NCBI GenBank assembly: GCA_963851325.1 | Contig: CAWKOR010000001.1 | Location: forward strand, 1,054,001-1,118,000 | Source of the DNA: DATGKG01 sp963851325 | GTDB lineage: Bacteria; Desulfobacterota; Binatia; Binatales; Binataceae | DNA: 64,000 nucleotides | Direction of reading: 5' to 3' | In this document: piece by piece, positions 26,522-35,244 of the stretch | How the letters are laid out: each line of letters opens with the position of its first letter | How positions within the stretch are numbered: position 1 is the first letter of the stretch | The notes under the pieces: model-generated | Databases searched by the model: none | Seen by the model: only the letters and a program-made list of their open reading frames with translations | Told to the model about the DNA's origin: nothing | Position numbers and translations under genes: made by a program

Positions 26522-27247
26522 CTAGTTGTCGAATCTTGGATTGTCCGTCGAGGCCTTAGGTAGAATGATTCCATACATCCTTAGAACTCCCCAAAGTTCG
26601 ATATCGAGAGCCCCCGCGTGAATATCGTCCTCAGCCGCGGCGCGCTGAATGCGCACTCCAGGACCGCGACAGTATTCCTTACCGAACTGCTCGATCAGTT
26701 GGATCACCGGCCGTGCAGGTTCTTCATGAACGAAGTGCACAGAGATTGCGTGACTATCTTCGATATAGATCCGGTCCGTGACGTAACAGATTCCGCGTAT
26801 CAGTTTCAGTCCCAATGCTTTTAGGTCAGGACCAGCCACTTCGATAGCGTTCTCGCCGGATGCATCTGTTGGACCGAAATTAGGCAGAAACGTTCGACTA
26901 GGAGCCGCATTTCTGGGGACCAGGCTCCCAAGAATTCTCTTTTGGAGCGCCGCTCGCATCCGCCGATCTTTTTCGGATTTCGCATGCCGCGGACTGAGCG
27001 CCCGCAGTGCCTTGTTAGGAATCCCGCGCGACCTCGGATCCTCTCTATCGAGACACAATCCAAATCGAATCAGCAGCCTCTCCTCGATCCGACCGAATTT
27101 CGCGTTACACGGCCCGCAGGCGGGCATTTGCCACCTTTCGAGATTGGGCGGGGTCGTTTCGGGGTACCATGATTGAGGAAAAACATGATCCGAAGTCAGC
27201 CGTTCAACGAGCTTCAGGCAGTGTGCGCAACGTCCAGACTTGCTCAT
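26522..27247 (-). CDS. HNH-like endonuclease domain protein
   Basis: The 241-residue protein has an N-terminal HNH-type zinc motif: CAHC at about residues 7-10, then DHVFPQSWYP, then PACGPCNAKFGRIEE. The two CxxC pairs and the DH pair fit the ββα-metal nuclease pattern. The remaining residues match no domain that I recognise. The gene is isolated between a terminator and an ASCH-domain gene on the other strand. It could be a stand-alone nuclease of the defence or mobile-element type, or a diverged housekeeping HNH protein. Confidence 0.75.
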   Translation of the reverse strand: MSKSGRCAHCLKLVERLTSDHVFPQSWYPETTPPNLERWQMPACGPCNAKFGRIEERLLIRFGLCLDREDPRSRGIPNKALRALSPRHAKSEKDRRMRAALQKRILGSLVPRNAAPSRTFLPNFGPTDASGENAIEVAGPDLKALGLKLIRGICYVTDRIYIEDSHAISVHFVHEEPARPVIQLIEQFGKEYCRGPGVRIQRAAAEDDIHAGALDIELWGVLRMYGIILPKASTDNPRFDN

Positions 27248-27331
27248 GATTCACCTATGTTGAGAATTACGCTCTTTGGACGCAAGCTCGCTGCACTCGA
27301 AAACAGCGAGCATAAGAAAAGAAGGTAATCG

Positions 27332-27649
27332 ATGACGTTTACCCAGCGGCTTCGCGAACCGATCATGCGCGGGGAGGTCACCTGCAGCATAAGGATCTGG
27401 CAATCGCCGCATGTCAAGGTCGGCGGTCATTATGGATTGGGCGACGGATTTATCGAGGTGACCTCGGTTCGGCGGATCGCGCTTGCGGACATTACTCCCG
27501 CGCTGGCGATACGATCGGGGTTTTCGGGCGTGATCGATCTTATGAAGATTGCGAAGCACGGGCCTGGCGAAAAAGTCTATCTGATCGAATTCCAGTACTA
27601 TGCCGACAAGGCGCCATCGACTCTGAACCGCTCGGCGCGACGACGATAG
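27332..27649 (+). CDS. ASCH-domain-like protein
   Basis: The 105-residue protein fits the small ASCH/PUA-like fold: FTQRLREPIMRGEVTCSIRI near the N-terminus, KVGGHYGLGDGFIEVTSVRR as the central strands, then DITPALAIRSGF and KVYLIEFQYY. ASCH proteins are thought to bind RNA, and some are nucleases or deaminase-like. AAGGTAATCG lies before the ATG. An overlapping minus-strand frame (27251-27658) was rejected, since this strand has the domain pattern. It has no obvious operon partner. Confidence 0.75.
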   Translation: MTFTQRLREPIMRGEVTCSIRIWQSPHVKVGGHYGLGDGFIEVTSVRRIALADITPALAIRSGFSGVIDLMKIAKHGPGEKVYLIEFQYYADKAPSTLNRSARRR

Positions 27650-27828
27650 CGCCCTCAAATCTCGATTGCGCAGTCAACGCTTTGGGTTACTGGCGCACCA
27701 TCTTTCCGGTAACCGAAGTTGGTCCGCGCCAGGTTCAAGGCTCGAATTCATTGAAATACCTCCGCTCCAACTGATGCGAAAACGATGGCATTTCTTATGC
27801 GTATCGAAGCATCGAGAGGTGACGGAAA

Positions 27829-28359
27829 ATGAAAGCTAACAAAGGTCTGATATCGGCCCTGCTTGGCGCTGCTCTATTGGCGATGCCGGTTGCAGCGTCA
27901 GCTCATGACAACGGACGTAACCGCGTCGCGGCGGCGACGTATAACCAGGTGCGCACCTTTCGCCCAGTGGTTGCGCAACGCGCTTATGTCGCGCCTCGGG
28001 CAGCGCTTGCGAACCACGTCGTGCCGGTGCGGGATCGCGACGACTGGCGCTGGCGCGATCGCGATAACGATCGACACAACGACCGCGATGACTGCCGCAT
28101 AGCTCCTCCCGTAAACAGGTACGACTCCCGCGAAGGCTATCGGCCCAACTACTTGCAGCGCGATACTTACAACTACACGCCGCAGAACTATCGAGCCCCG
28201 GTTCGCGCCGGGCTGGCCAACCTGATTCGAGAGCGCGACAACGCCCGGATCCTCTACCAGAAGGCCCTCCGCAACGGTAACCACGAGCGCGCGGAGCATC
28301 TTCGCAACGACCTCGCGGAGTTGAACAAGCGCATAGCAGGCGTTGAGCTGCACGGCTGA
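27829..28359 (+). CDS. secreted Asp/Arg-rich protein of unknown function
   Basis: This is a 176-residue exported protein with a signal peptide over about residues 1-25 (hydrophobic LISALLGAALLAMPVAASA). The middle is highly charged (RDRDDWRWRDRDNDRHNDRD), with a Tyr/Asn-rich stretch after it. The C-terminal 50 residues form a predicted helix (LIRERDNARILYQKALRNGN). No family was recognised. GAGAGGTGACGGAAA precedes the ATG. A strong terminator follows, so it is probably monocistronic. Confidence 0.75.
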   Translation: MKANKGLISALLGAALLAMPVAASAHDNGRNRVAAATYNQVRTFRPVVAQRAYVAPRAALANHVVPVRDRDDWRWRDRDNDRHNDRDDCRIAPPVNRYDSREGYRPNYLQRDTYNYTPQNYRAPVRAGLANLIRERDNARILYQKALRNGNHERAEHLRNDLAELNKRIAGVELHG

Positions 28360-28384
28360 CCTTACGAGCACTGGAAAAAACGAT

Positions 28385-28422
28385 CGGGCGCCCCGCCACA
28401 ATAGGGGGGGCCCGTTTTTTTT
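28385..28422 (+). terminator. rho-independent terminator
   Basis: CGGGCGCCCC and GGGGGGGCCCG form a stem around CGCCACAATA, followed by eight T. It ends the secreted-protein gene. Confidence 0.85.
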
Positions 28423-28456
28423 GCGACGGCCTAACCTCGACGTCGCTAGAACTCCG

Positions 28457-30007
28457 TCAACCCTTCAGCTCGAGTGCGATCTCGCGAACGACCTCGCGAT
28501 CATCAAACTTCAGGACGCGATCTCCTACCAACTGATAATCCTCATGCCCTTTGCCGGCGATCACGATGACGTCGCCCGGGCGCGCGAGGCCTAGTGCTAT
28601 CGCAATCGCGCCGCGCCGATCCGGTTCCACCAGATATCCGGCGGAATCATTCGCGCGCCCTTCGGCGATGCGGGTAAGGCCGGCGTTTTTCAAACCTGCC
28701 TCGACCTCGCCGATAATTTTCGACGGATCTTCGGTGCGCGGATTGTCCGAAGTAAGTATCGCGAGGCTCGCCAGGCGCGCCGCAATCTCGCCCATCACCG
28801 GCCGCTTACCGCGATCGCGATCGCCACCGCATCCGAACACGCAGATCAGGCGCCCGCGCGTCAGCGGGCGCAGCGTACCGAGTACCGCCTCGAGAGCGTC
28901 CGGCTTGTGAGCATAGTCCACCAACACCGTTACTCCGTCGCGCGCGGGCACTACCTCCATTCTGCCGGGGGCCCCGGAACATCGCCTCACACCCTCAGCC
29001 ACCGCCGACCCGTCGATGCCCGAGGCCACCGACACAGCGGAGGCCCCGAGGATATTGCGCAAATAGAATTCTCCGAGCATTGGAGAATCGATCGCGATTT
29101 CGCGCCCGAGCACACTAATCGTTCCATGAATCCCGTCGATGCCGGTCTCGATCCGAACCGGATGCGCATCGAGCGCGTGGTCGAGGCCGAAACTGATCGT
29201 GCGACTGTTCGCGGCGGCGAGCACTCGGCGACCGAATGGGTCATCTCCATTGACCACCGCGATCGGATCGCGATGGCTGCTCTTTGGGAGAATTTCAGTA
29301 AACAGCCGCAGCTTGGCCGCGAAGTAATTTTTAATGGTGCCGTGATAATCGAGATGATCGCGCCCAAGATTAGTGAAAAGGCATGCGCTAAAGTTCAACG
29401 AATCGACTCGGCCCTCGGCGATTCCGATCGACGACACTTCTGCGAACGCATCGTTCACCCCCTCGCTCGCCATCTGCGCAAGGCTGGATTCGAAATCCAC
29501 CGACTCCGGCGTCGTGAGCCCGTGGTAAATTTTGCGGTCGCGCACGAAGATTCCGATTGTTCCGATGATCCCGGTCGGCCGTCTCGCCGCTTCGAAAATC
29601 GATCGCAACAAATAGGTGGTCGTGGTCTTTCCGCTGGTGCCGGTTATGCCGACCAGATTCACGCGCTCGCTCGGCGCGCCGAAAAAGCGCGCCGCAGCCA
29701 CCCCCATCAGGAGCCGTGGCTGCGGCGCATCTACGACGGTTCCCGTCGGCTGTCCGGCGGAAACCTCTGCCGCGAGGCGCGCCTCACCTTTCCCTCCCCC
29801 GCTTCCATCCACCACCACCGCACGCGCCCCGCGGTTTAATGCATCATCCAGGTTGGCCCGGTTGCGCACCGGATCGCGGGCCAACGAAAAAAACAAATAA
29901 CCCGGTCTGACCTCGCGCGAGTTGTAGCTGATCCCGCTGATTTCCACTCGCGCATCGCCCGTAATAATGCGAACCGGCGCTCCGGCAATCAGCTCGTCGA
30001 GTTTCAC
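28457..30007 (-). CDS. murE: UDP-N-acetylmuramoyl-tripeptide synthetase (meso-DAP adding)
   Basis: MurE adds the third amino acid to the peptidoglycan stem peptide in the cytoplasm. The 516-residue protein has the ATP loop GITGTSGKTTTTYLL, the central-domain motif FTNLGRDHLDYHGT and the C-terminal DNPRTEDP. The DNPR tetrad binds meso-diaminopimelate, so the wall is DAP-type. The start overlaps the ftsI stop by 4 bp. In many bacteria murF, mraY and murD follow, but here the cluster ends at murE. Confidence 0.95.
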   Translation of the reverse strand: MKLDELIAGAPVRIITGDARVEISGISYNSREVRPGYLFFSLARDPVRNRANLDDALNRGARAVVVDGSGGGKGEARLAAEVSAGQPTGTVVDAPQPRLLMGVAAARFFGAPSERVNLVGITGTSGKTTTTYLLRSIFEAARRPTGIIGTIGIFVRDRKIYHGLTTPESVDFESSLAQMASEGVNDAFAEVSSIGIAEGRVDSLNFSACLFTNLGRDHLDYHGTIKNYFAAKLRLFTEILPKSSHRDPIAVVNGDDPFGRRVLAAANSRTISFGLDHALDAHPVRIETGIDGIHGTISVLGREIAIDSPMLGEFYLRNILGASAVSVASGIDGSAVAEGVRRCSGAPGRMEVVPARDGVTVLVDYAHKPDALEAVLGTLRPLTRGRLICVFGCGGDRDRGKRPVMGEIAARLASLAILTSDNPRTEDPSKIIGEVEAGLKNAGLTRIAEGRANDSAGYLVEPDRRGAIAIALGLARPGDVIVIAGKGHEDYQLVGDRVLKFDDREVVREIALELKG

Positions 30008-32067
30008 CGCGTCGCTCGGCGCACCATCGAATGCGTTGCGGTCAGCGAAACCTTTCGCACCGTGCCACTTTCCGATTCGCGATTGGCAATCCCGGCCGGC
30101 GCCAGTGTCAGTTTGACCGGAGAGCCCGGAAGGGCTGCGCCAGCTGCGGGCTCCTGCGAAATCACATAGCCCTGCCCTTTGACCTCAAGGTTGATGCCAA
30201 GCTGACGCGCGATGTCGAGCGCGTGGCGCAGGCTGGCGCCGCTGAAATTCGGTGTGGCCTTTCGGTCGAGCACCGTGTTGTAGTCGACGCCCGGATCGAT
30301 GGAAGCGAGCGGATCGGCATCCCGTTGGCGCGGCTTGGCGATGAGGCTGTCAATCGAAAGCACACTGGCGGAGTCATAGGCGGGCTCGCTGGACGCAATG
30401 TTCAAATCGCGCAGCGCTCCCGACGCGATCTCGCTGAACACCGGTGCGGCGACCAACCCCCCAAAGTGGCCGTGACCGACATCATAGAGGACCACCAGGA
30501 TCAGCAACCGAGGATCGTCGGCGGGAAGAAATCCCACAAACGACGAGACGTGGCGATTCTGGAAGTATCCGTGCGTCACCGGGTTCACCATCTGGGCGGT
30601 GCCGGTTTTTCCCGCGACCACGAAGCCGTCGACCTGGGCCTTATGCGCGGTTCCTCCCGCGCCGTTGACTACGTTGCGCAACAACAGATTCATCTGATGT
30701 GCCACCTCGGGCGGAATCGCGCGGCCCATCACCTGCGGGGTATGGGTCAACAGCACGCGGCCTTCGGCGTCGGCGACCGATTTCACGACATACGGACGGA
30801 CGACCAGACCTCCATTGGCGATCGCCGCATACGCCACTGCAAGCTGCATTGGGGTCACCGCCACGCCTTGCCCGAAGCCATGATTGGCCAGCTCAATTTC
30901 CCTCCACCTCGAACCCTTGCTCAACAGGCCGTTCGCTTCGCCCGGAAGATCGATTCCGGTCTTGCGCCCGATCCCAAAGGCGCGCAGCCCGTCGTAAAAG
31001 CGTTTGGCGCCGAGACGCAGCGCGATTTTTGAGGCACCGATATTCGATGACACCTCGATGATGCCGGCCAAATCGAGCCATCCGTGACGACTGTCGTCGT
31101 GAATGGTGCGGCCGTCGAGATGGAACACGCCGTTTTCGCAATAGATGCGGTCGGTTGGCGCGATTGCGTGATTGCTCAGCGCGATCGAGGCCAGCAACCC
31201 CTTCATCGTGGAACCCGGTTCGAAGGCATCCTGCACTGCTGCATTGTGGAGCCGCGCATGAATTGGATCGGGTTGCGCATCGACATCGGCCAGCGCCAGC
31301 AGTTCGCCGCTCCATGGATCGAGCACGATTGCGGTACCGTGTTGTGCGCCACTGGTCTGAACTTCCTGCGCCAGCTCGTTTTCTGCCAGCGACTGGATGC
31401 GGCTATCGATGGTCAACTCGACTTGCGCGCCCGGCTGCGACGACTTGATCGCAAGCGGGCTGTCGAGAATCGGATGGCCGAGTGCATCATGATAAAAGCT
31501 CAGTTGCACCGGCTCGCCGCGAATCAGCTTGTCGTACTGGAGTTCCACTCCGGAGAGCCCCTGACCGTCCATCCCCGCCGATCCCACCACCGCATCGGCC
31601 AGGTTGCTCTCCGGATAGAAACGCTTGTACTCGCTGAACGCTCCGATCCCATCGAGGTTGAGCGCCTCGGCGGCCGAGGCTTGAGCCGGGTCCATCCGGC
31701 GGCGCAGCCAGACAAACGGCGACGGTTTTTTCAGACGACGAGTAAGATCCGCCTCACTCATTTGCAATGCGGCCGCCAGTTTAACGCGCTCCGCGGAACT
31801 GGATTCGAGAACTTTTTTCGGACGCGCATAAATCGATCGTGTCTCCGCCGACAACGCCATCGGTTCGCCATGACGATCGACAATCGGCCCGCGCACCGCG
31901 GCGAGTTCGGTCTCGGCCGTATGCTCCTCGCGCGCCATCGTGTTGAGGCGCGGCCCCTGCAGCACCACCAGCGCGATCAGCCGCAGCACCGCGAGACCGA
32001 ACAGTCCCGCGAGCACGAAGGTCAGAATGCCGATCCGATTGCGTCGCTGTTTGAACGAGCTGGTCAT
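30004..32067 (-). CDS. ftsI: septal peptidoglycan transpeptidase (PBP3), with PASTA domain
   Basis: This class B penicillin-binding protein crosslinks septal peptidoglycan with FtsW. There is a short cytosolic start, a membrane helix at about residues 11-36, a pedestal domain, then the transpeptidase: SxxK is Ser286-Lys289 in GSTMKG, SSN is 340-342 and KTG is 487-489. A C-terminal PASTA domain (GASLRHALDIARQLGINLEV, PGSPVKLTLAP) is present; it occurs in some Gram-negative FtsI proteins but not in E. coli. It overlaps both ftsL and murE by 4 bp. Confidence 0.94.
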   Translation of the reverse strand: MTSSFKQRRNRIGILTFVLAGLFGLAVLRLIALVVLQGPRLNTMAREEHTAETELAAVRGPIVDRHGEPMALSAETRSIYARPKKVLESSSAERVKLAAALQMSEADLTRRLKKPSPFVWLRRRMDPAQASAAEALNLDGIGAFSEYKRFYPESNLADAVVGSAGMDGQGLSGVELQYDKLIRGEPVQLSFYHDALGHPILDSPLAIKSSQPGAQVELTIDSRIQSLAENELAQEVQTSGAQHGTAIVLDPWSGELLALADVDAQPDPIHARLHNAAVQDAFEPGSTMKGLLASIALSNHAIAPTDRIYCENGVFHLDGRTIHDDSRHGWLDLAGIIEVSSNIGASKIALRLGAKRFYDGLRAFGIGRKTGIDLPGEANGLLSKGSRWREIELANHGFGQGVAVTPMQLAVAYAAIANGGLVVRPYVVKSVADAEGRVLLTHTPQVMGRAIPPEVAHQMNLLLRNVVNGAGGTAHKAQVDGFVVAGKTGTAQMVNPVTHGYFQNRHVSSFVGFLPADDPRLLILVVLYDVGHGHFGGLVAAPVFSEIASGALRDLNIASSEPAYDSASVLSIDSLIAKPRQRDADPLASIDPGVDYNTVLDRKATPNFSGASLRHALDIARQLGINLEVKGQGYVISQEPAAGAALPGSPVKLTLAPAGIANRESESGTVRKVSLTATHSMVRRATR

Positions 32068-32357
32068 CGGACCATCACCACCTGTCCGTTGCGCGCGGGT
32101 TCAAGATGATACTTGGGCGCGAGCGCACGCAGGCGATCGTGCGAGCTCAGTTGCGCGGCCGTCAGGCGCAGCCGGCGATTTTGATCTTCAAGCTTCACGA
32201 TCTCGAGCCTTATGGCGGAGAGCCGATAGCCTTCCTGGGTAACTTCAAGACGCATCAGCAGCGTCGCGAATCCGACCACGACTATCGCGGCCACCAGCAA
32301 CGCAGGCACCAGTCGCGAGCGTTTGTGAACGGGGCTTTTTCGCTGGCGCGGGCTCAT
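32064..32357 (-). CDS. ftsL: cell division protein FtsL
   Basis: This small bitopic protein of the divisome pairs with FtsB. The 97-residue protein has a basic N-terminus, one membrane helix (LVPALLVAAIVVVGFATLLM) and a periplasmic coiled coil (YRLSAIRLEIVKLEDQNRRL). ATG at 32357 has AGAGGA 8 bases upstream; a TTG two codons earlier is less likely. The assignment rests on topology, size and the position between rsmH and ftsI, as FtsL sequences diverge strongly. It overlaps ftsI by 4 bp. Confidence 0.85.
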   Translation of the reverse strand: MSPRQRKSPVHKRSRLVPALLVAAIVVVGFATLLMRLEVTQEGYRLSAIRLEIVKLEDQNRRLRLTAAQLSSHDRLRALAPKYHLEPARNGQVVMVR

Positions 32358-32369
32358 TATCAATTCCTC

Positions 32370-33293
32370 TCAGGAGGGCCTCCGTTCGAGGCATCGCAAC
32401 CGCGCACTGCGCGCGCGCGGATTTTCCGCGATCTCGCGTTGCGTCGGCTTGATCACTTTGGTGGTCAAATTCCGGTAATCGTCACTTCGCCCCAACTCGC
32501 GGAAGCGCTCCTTCACCGCACGGTCCTCGAGCGAGTGATAGGCGATGACCGCGAGCCGGCCACCCGACGCGAGCATCGCGGGTGCATCGTGCAGGAATTT
32601 TTCGAGGCTCTCGATCTCGCGATTGACCGCGATCCGAAGCGCCTGGAAAGTGCGGGTCGCCGGATGCACGCCGCCACGGCGATGCGGACCAATCGCGCGC
32701 TCAACCAGCGCACGCAATTCACCGGTAGTCTCGATGCGTCGTTTGCGCCGCGCCTCCACGATAGTACGTGCGATGCGACCAGGCATGCGCTCCTCACCAT
32801 AGTCGCGAAAGATGCGCGCCAGTTCAGCTTCGGGCTCCTCGTTGACGAGATCGTAAGCGCTGAGCGTGGAGCCCTGGTCCATTCGCATGTCGAGGGGACC
32901 GTCAAGACGAAAACTGAACCCTCGCGCGGCATCGTCGAGCGCAAAACTGCTCATGCCGAGATCGGCGATAATGCTATCGGCGCGCTCGAAGCTCGCCTGT
33001 TGCATCGCCGACGAGACTTCGGCGAAGTTAGCCTGGACGAGAGTCAGCCGAGCCTCGAACCTGGCGAGGGCCTCGCGTGCGTGACTGATCGCGGCGGCAT
33101 CCTGGTCGATGCCGAGTAACCGCGCATGAGGGGCAGCCTCGAGCATGGCGGCCGCATGTCCCCCCGTCCCCAGGGTTGCGTCCACGACTACCAAAGGATT
33201 CGGAGCGGACAGTAGCTCCACCACCTCCGCCGCCATCACCGGCACATGTGCTCGCCTGTCCGCTCCGTCCTGGCTCATCGCCGCGAAACTCAT
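32370..33293 (-). CDS. rsmH: 16S rRNA (cytosine1402-N4)-methyltransferase
   Basis: RsmH (MraW) methylates N4 of C1402 in the decoding centre of 16S rRNA. The 307-residue protein carries HVPVMAAEVVELL at the start, VDATLGTGGHAAAML (SAM motif), DLGMSSFALDDAARGFSF, and GGRLAVIAYHSLEDRAVKER near the end, all diagnostic. The first Met is 9 bp after the mraZ stop, and a second in-frame ATG five codons on is possible. It lies in the usual dcw place between mraZ and ftsL. Confidence 0.96.
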   Translation of the reverse strand: MSFAAMSQDGADRRAHVPVMAAEVVELLSAPNPLVVVDATLGTGGHAAAMLEAAPHARLLGIDQDAAAISHAREALARFEARLTLVQANFAEVSSAMQQASFERADSIIADLGMSSFALDDAARGFSFRLDGPLDMRMDQGSTLSAYDLVNEEPEAELARIFRDYGEERMPGRIARTIVEARRKRRIETTGELRALVERAIGPHRRGGVHPATRTFQALRIAVNREIESLEKFLHDAPAMLASGGRLAVIAYHSLEDRAVKERFRELGRSDDYRNLTTKVIKPTQREIAENPRARSARLRCLERRPS

Positions 33294-33302
33294 CGAATGA
33301 CC

Positions 33303-33752
33303 CTAGAGTCCCAATTTCTGGAAAAATTCCGGATCCGCGAAACGTTGCTCGGTAGCCTTAAGGACCTGCTCGAGCAGCGCTTTATCCCACAACTGAAAAT
33401 GATCGGTGAGCGCGGAGAAGGTGACGTCGCGATCGAGCGCCGCGAACTCGCGAAGCTTGGGCGGCACCAGGATGCGTCCCTGCTTGTCCACCAGAACCTC
33501 GTGTGCACCACCGATGTAGAACAGCTCGAATGATCGTACCTGGTTATCGAAGCGCGCCTTCTGCCGAATCTGTTCCTGCAAGCGGGTCCATTCGTTAGGC
33601 GGATAGACTTCCAGACAGTGCTGCGCCTCAAAGATGAAATTCGTGATATAGAGACGATCATGTCCATCGCGCTCCAACTCTTCGCGGAAGCGAGCAGGAA
33701 TGCTGACCCTGCCCTTATCGTCGATTGCATGATCGAAGCGCCCACTGAACAC
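33303..33752 (-). CDS. mraZ: transcriptional regulator MraZ
   Basis: MraZ is an AbrB-like DNA-binding protein that controls the dcw operon it heads. The 149-residue protein begins MFSGRFDHAIDDKGRVSIPA and has a second half-repeat with VDKQGRILVPPKLREF, the paired fold seen in all MraZ. Its expected binding boxes lie just upstream. It is the first gene of mraZ-rsmH-ftsL-ftsI-murE. Confidence 0.96.
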   Translation of the reverse strand: MFSGRFDHAIDDKGRVSIPARFREELERDGHDRLYITNFIFEAQHCLEVYPPNEWTRLQEQIRQKARFDNQVRSFELFYIGGAHEVLVDKQGRILVPPKLREFAALDRDVTFSALTDHFQLWDKALLEQVLKATEQRFADPEFFQKLGL

Positions 33753-33768
33753 CGCTTACAACCTCAAG

Positions 33769-33796
33769 TTCCCACAATCTCCCACTTAGCCCCACA
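33769..33796 (-). promoter_or_regulatory. MraZ-binding boxes
   Basis: On the minus strand three direct repeats GTGGGG, GTGGGA and GTGGGA start exactly 10 bp apart, 17-44 bp before the mraZ start. MraZ is known to bind series of TGGG[A/G] boxes with 10-bp spacing in front of its own operon. TTGACT just upstream is a possible -35 element. Confidence 0.85.
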
Positions 33797-34076
33797 TCAG
33801 TCAAGGCGATTGCGACCTTCATAAAAATGATTTTGCAGCGGCCTGGCTAACTAAGACGAACAAATAGCGAAACTACACCTTAGCTAAATAGTCGCATCGA
33901 ATGTAGGTTCTTAGGGGTGCGCGCGAGATCCCAGGTCATAGTCAGTTAGTATTTTCGAAATGCTTGCTTGACATCACCGCCTCGCATTCGCGAAACTCGC
34001 GCCGAATCACTTATCTGATACTCAAATCGCCTTTGGATTTTGAGGCACCGGGGCTAGCAGGACCGAGAGGAGAATT
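33797..34076. other. intergenic region between divergent mraZ and a secreted-protein gene
   Basis: No open frame or clear structure was seen apart from putative promoters. A TTGACA at about 33967 could serve the plus-strand gene, but no good -10 hexamer was found at normal spacing. Composition is locally AT-richer, as expected for a promoter region. Confidence 0.5.
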
Positions 34077-34904
34077 ATGACAGTCAGAACATGGCTGCGC
34101 AGTGCAGCACTGATCGTGGCGGGTGTGATGGTGACGGTGGTGATGACGGCGCCCGCGGCATATTCCAGAAAGAAAAAAGAAGTTCCCACTCCCACCGCAA
34201 CAATGACACCAACGGCGACGGCCACGCCTGAAACCAAGGTCTGGAACTTTGATACTGACAAAGCCGGTCAGCTCGCCGATGGATGGCAAGACATCGATGG
34301 AGCGGGATGGGTAGTCTTCTCGGATCCAAGCGCGCCGAGCCAGCCGAATGATTTCGGGCTCCCGGCCGGTCGCATGGTTACCTCGTTAACCCACGGGCTC
34401 GAATACCATCCGAAAGTGGTAATGAAGGATCCTACTGAGTATTCCGACTTCACCCTCGAAGCCCAGTTCAAGCCGATCAAAGGATACTTCGATTGCTCGG
34501 GCGGACTGATTGTTCGTTATGCGGACCCTGAGAATTACTATGTACTCGCATTGGGATGTCCGAGTGACTATGTCCAATTGCTCCGCATGTATAAGGGGAA
34601 GATCGACCAGGTGCAGCAGAAAGTCGTCGCGATCGATGCAGGCAACTGGTACAAGATCAAACTCGAAGCGCAGGGCGATCATTTCATCGCCTACGACGAC
34701 GGCAAGATGCTCTTCGATGTTCAGGACAACAAAATCGCGAAGGGGCGCATCGGCTTGTGGTCGAGCAACGATTCCCAGGCGCGATTTGACAACCTAACTC
34801 TAACCCTCCCCTTGCCCGGCGCGGGCGCCGGTGAAGCGGGCGCTGCTGCAGGCGCTCCCGAGGGAACCCCAGGTGCTCCACCGCCTCCTCCACCACCTCC
34901 ATGA
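34077..34904 (+). CDS. secreted protein with laminin-G/DUF1080-like domain and poly-proline tail
   Basis: This is a 275-residue exported protein. A signal peptide (about residues 1-30, ending APAAYS) leads to a Thr/Pro linker (PTPTATMTPTATATPE). A concanavalin-like domain follows with WNFDTDKAGQLADGW, YSDFTLEAQFKP, SGGLIVRYADPENYYVLAL, YKIKLEAQGDHFIAYDDGK and IGLWSSNDSQARFDN. This is the pattern of DUF1080/LamG sugar-binding beta sandwiches. The C-terminus is Ala/Gly-rich and ends in eight Pro. GAGAGGAG precedes the ATG. A binding or adhesion role is likely; no catalytic residue was identified. Confidence 0.8.
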   Translation: MTVRTWLRSAALIVAGVMVTVVMTAPAAYSRKKKEVPTPTATMTPTATATPETKVWNFDTDKAGQLADGWQDIDGAGWVVFSDPSAPSQPNDFGLPAGRMVTSLTHGLEYHPKVVMKDPTEYSDFTLEAQFKPIKGYFDCSGGLIVRYADPENYYVLALGCPSDYVQLLRMYKGKIDQVQQKVVAIDAGNWYKIKLEAQGDHFIAYDDGKMLFDVQDNKIAKGRIGLWSSNDSQARFDNLTLTLPLPGAGAGEAGAAAGAPEGTPGAPPPPPPPP

Positions 34905-34929
34905 TCGAATCTTGAATGTGTCAGTGTTT

Positions 34930-34966
34930 GGGCGCGTCGTTCTTGCACAAGGGCGACGCGCCCTTT
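34930..34966 (+). terminator. hairpin terminator
   Basis: GGGCGCGTCG pairs with CGACGCGCCC around a 14-nt loop, followed by TTTAG. The T-run is short. It separates the LamG-like gene from the small gene at 34981. Confidence 0.65.
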
Positions 34967-34980
34967 AGTCTGGTGGTCAG

Positions 34981-35223
34981 ATGCAGGAAACACCGGAACA
35001 GAAGCAGTTGCCTCTCGAAGCGGAATACCTTGGGGTGGGAGGCTATTTTCTGGAATTGCTCCATGGAATCGGCGTGATGCTCGGCCTCGGCCTCCTATGG
35101 AGCCTGGAGGCGGTGCGCAACGTATTTTTCACGGTCCTCGATCGCCTGAATGTCAAGGCCCGCCCTCATCGCCGCGTCAGTGCGTTTCCGCCGGGAAGCC
35201 CGCGGCGTCGCAAGGCGGCCTAG
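34981..35223 (+). CDS. small putative membrane-associated protein
   Basis: This is an 80-residue open frame with one hydrophobic stretch (GYFLELLHGIGVMLGLGLLW) and a basic C-terminus (PHRRVSAFPPGSPRRRKAA). It would fit a single-helix inner-membrane protein with a cytosolic tail. The ribosome site is weak and no family was recognised. Base composition looks coding, but the gene remains tentative. Confidence 0.45.
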   Translation: MQETPEQKQLPLEAEYLGVGGYFLELLHGIGVMLGLGLLWSLEAVRNVFFTVLDRLNVKARPHRRVSAFPPGSPRRRKAA

Positions 35224-35244
35224 CCCCGTACCGCAAGCTCTTCT

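Noticed and set aside
27251..27658. Minus-strand frame overlapping the ASCH-like gene
   Set aside because: The plus-strand frame has the ASCH-type strand pattern and a plausible start. The minus frame has no recognisable feature.
31084..32109. Long plus-strand frame opposite ftsI
   Set aside because: It is a shadow frame; the opposite strand has the complete PBP3 with SxxK, SSN and KTG.
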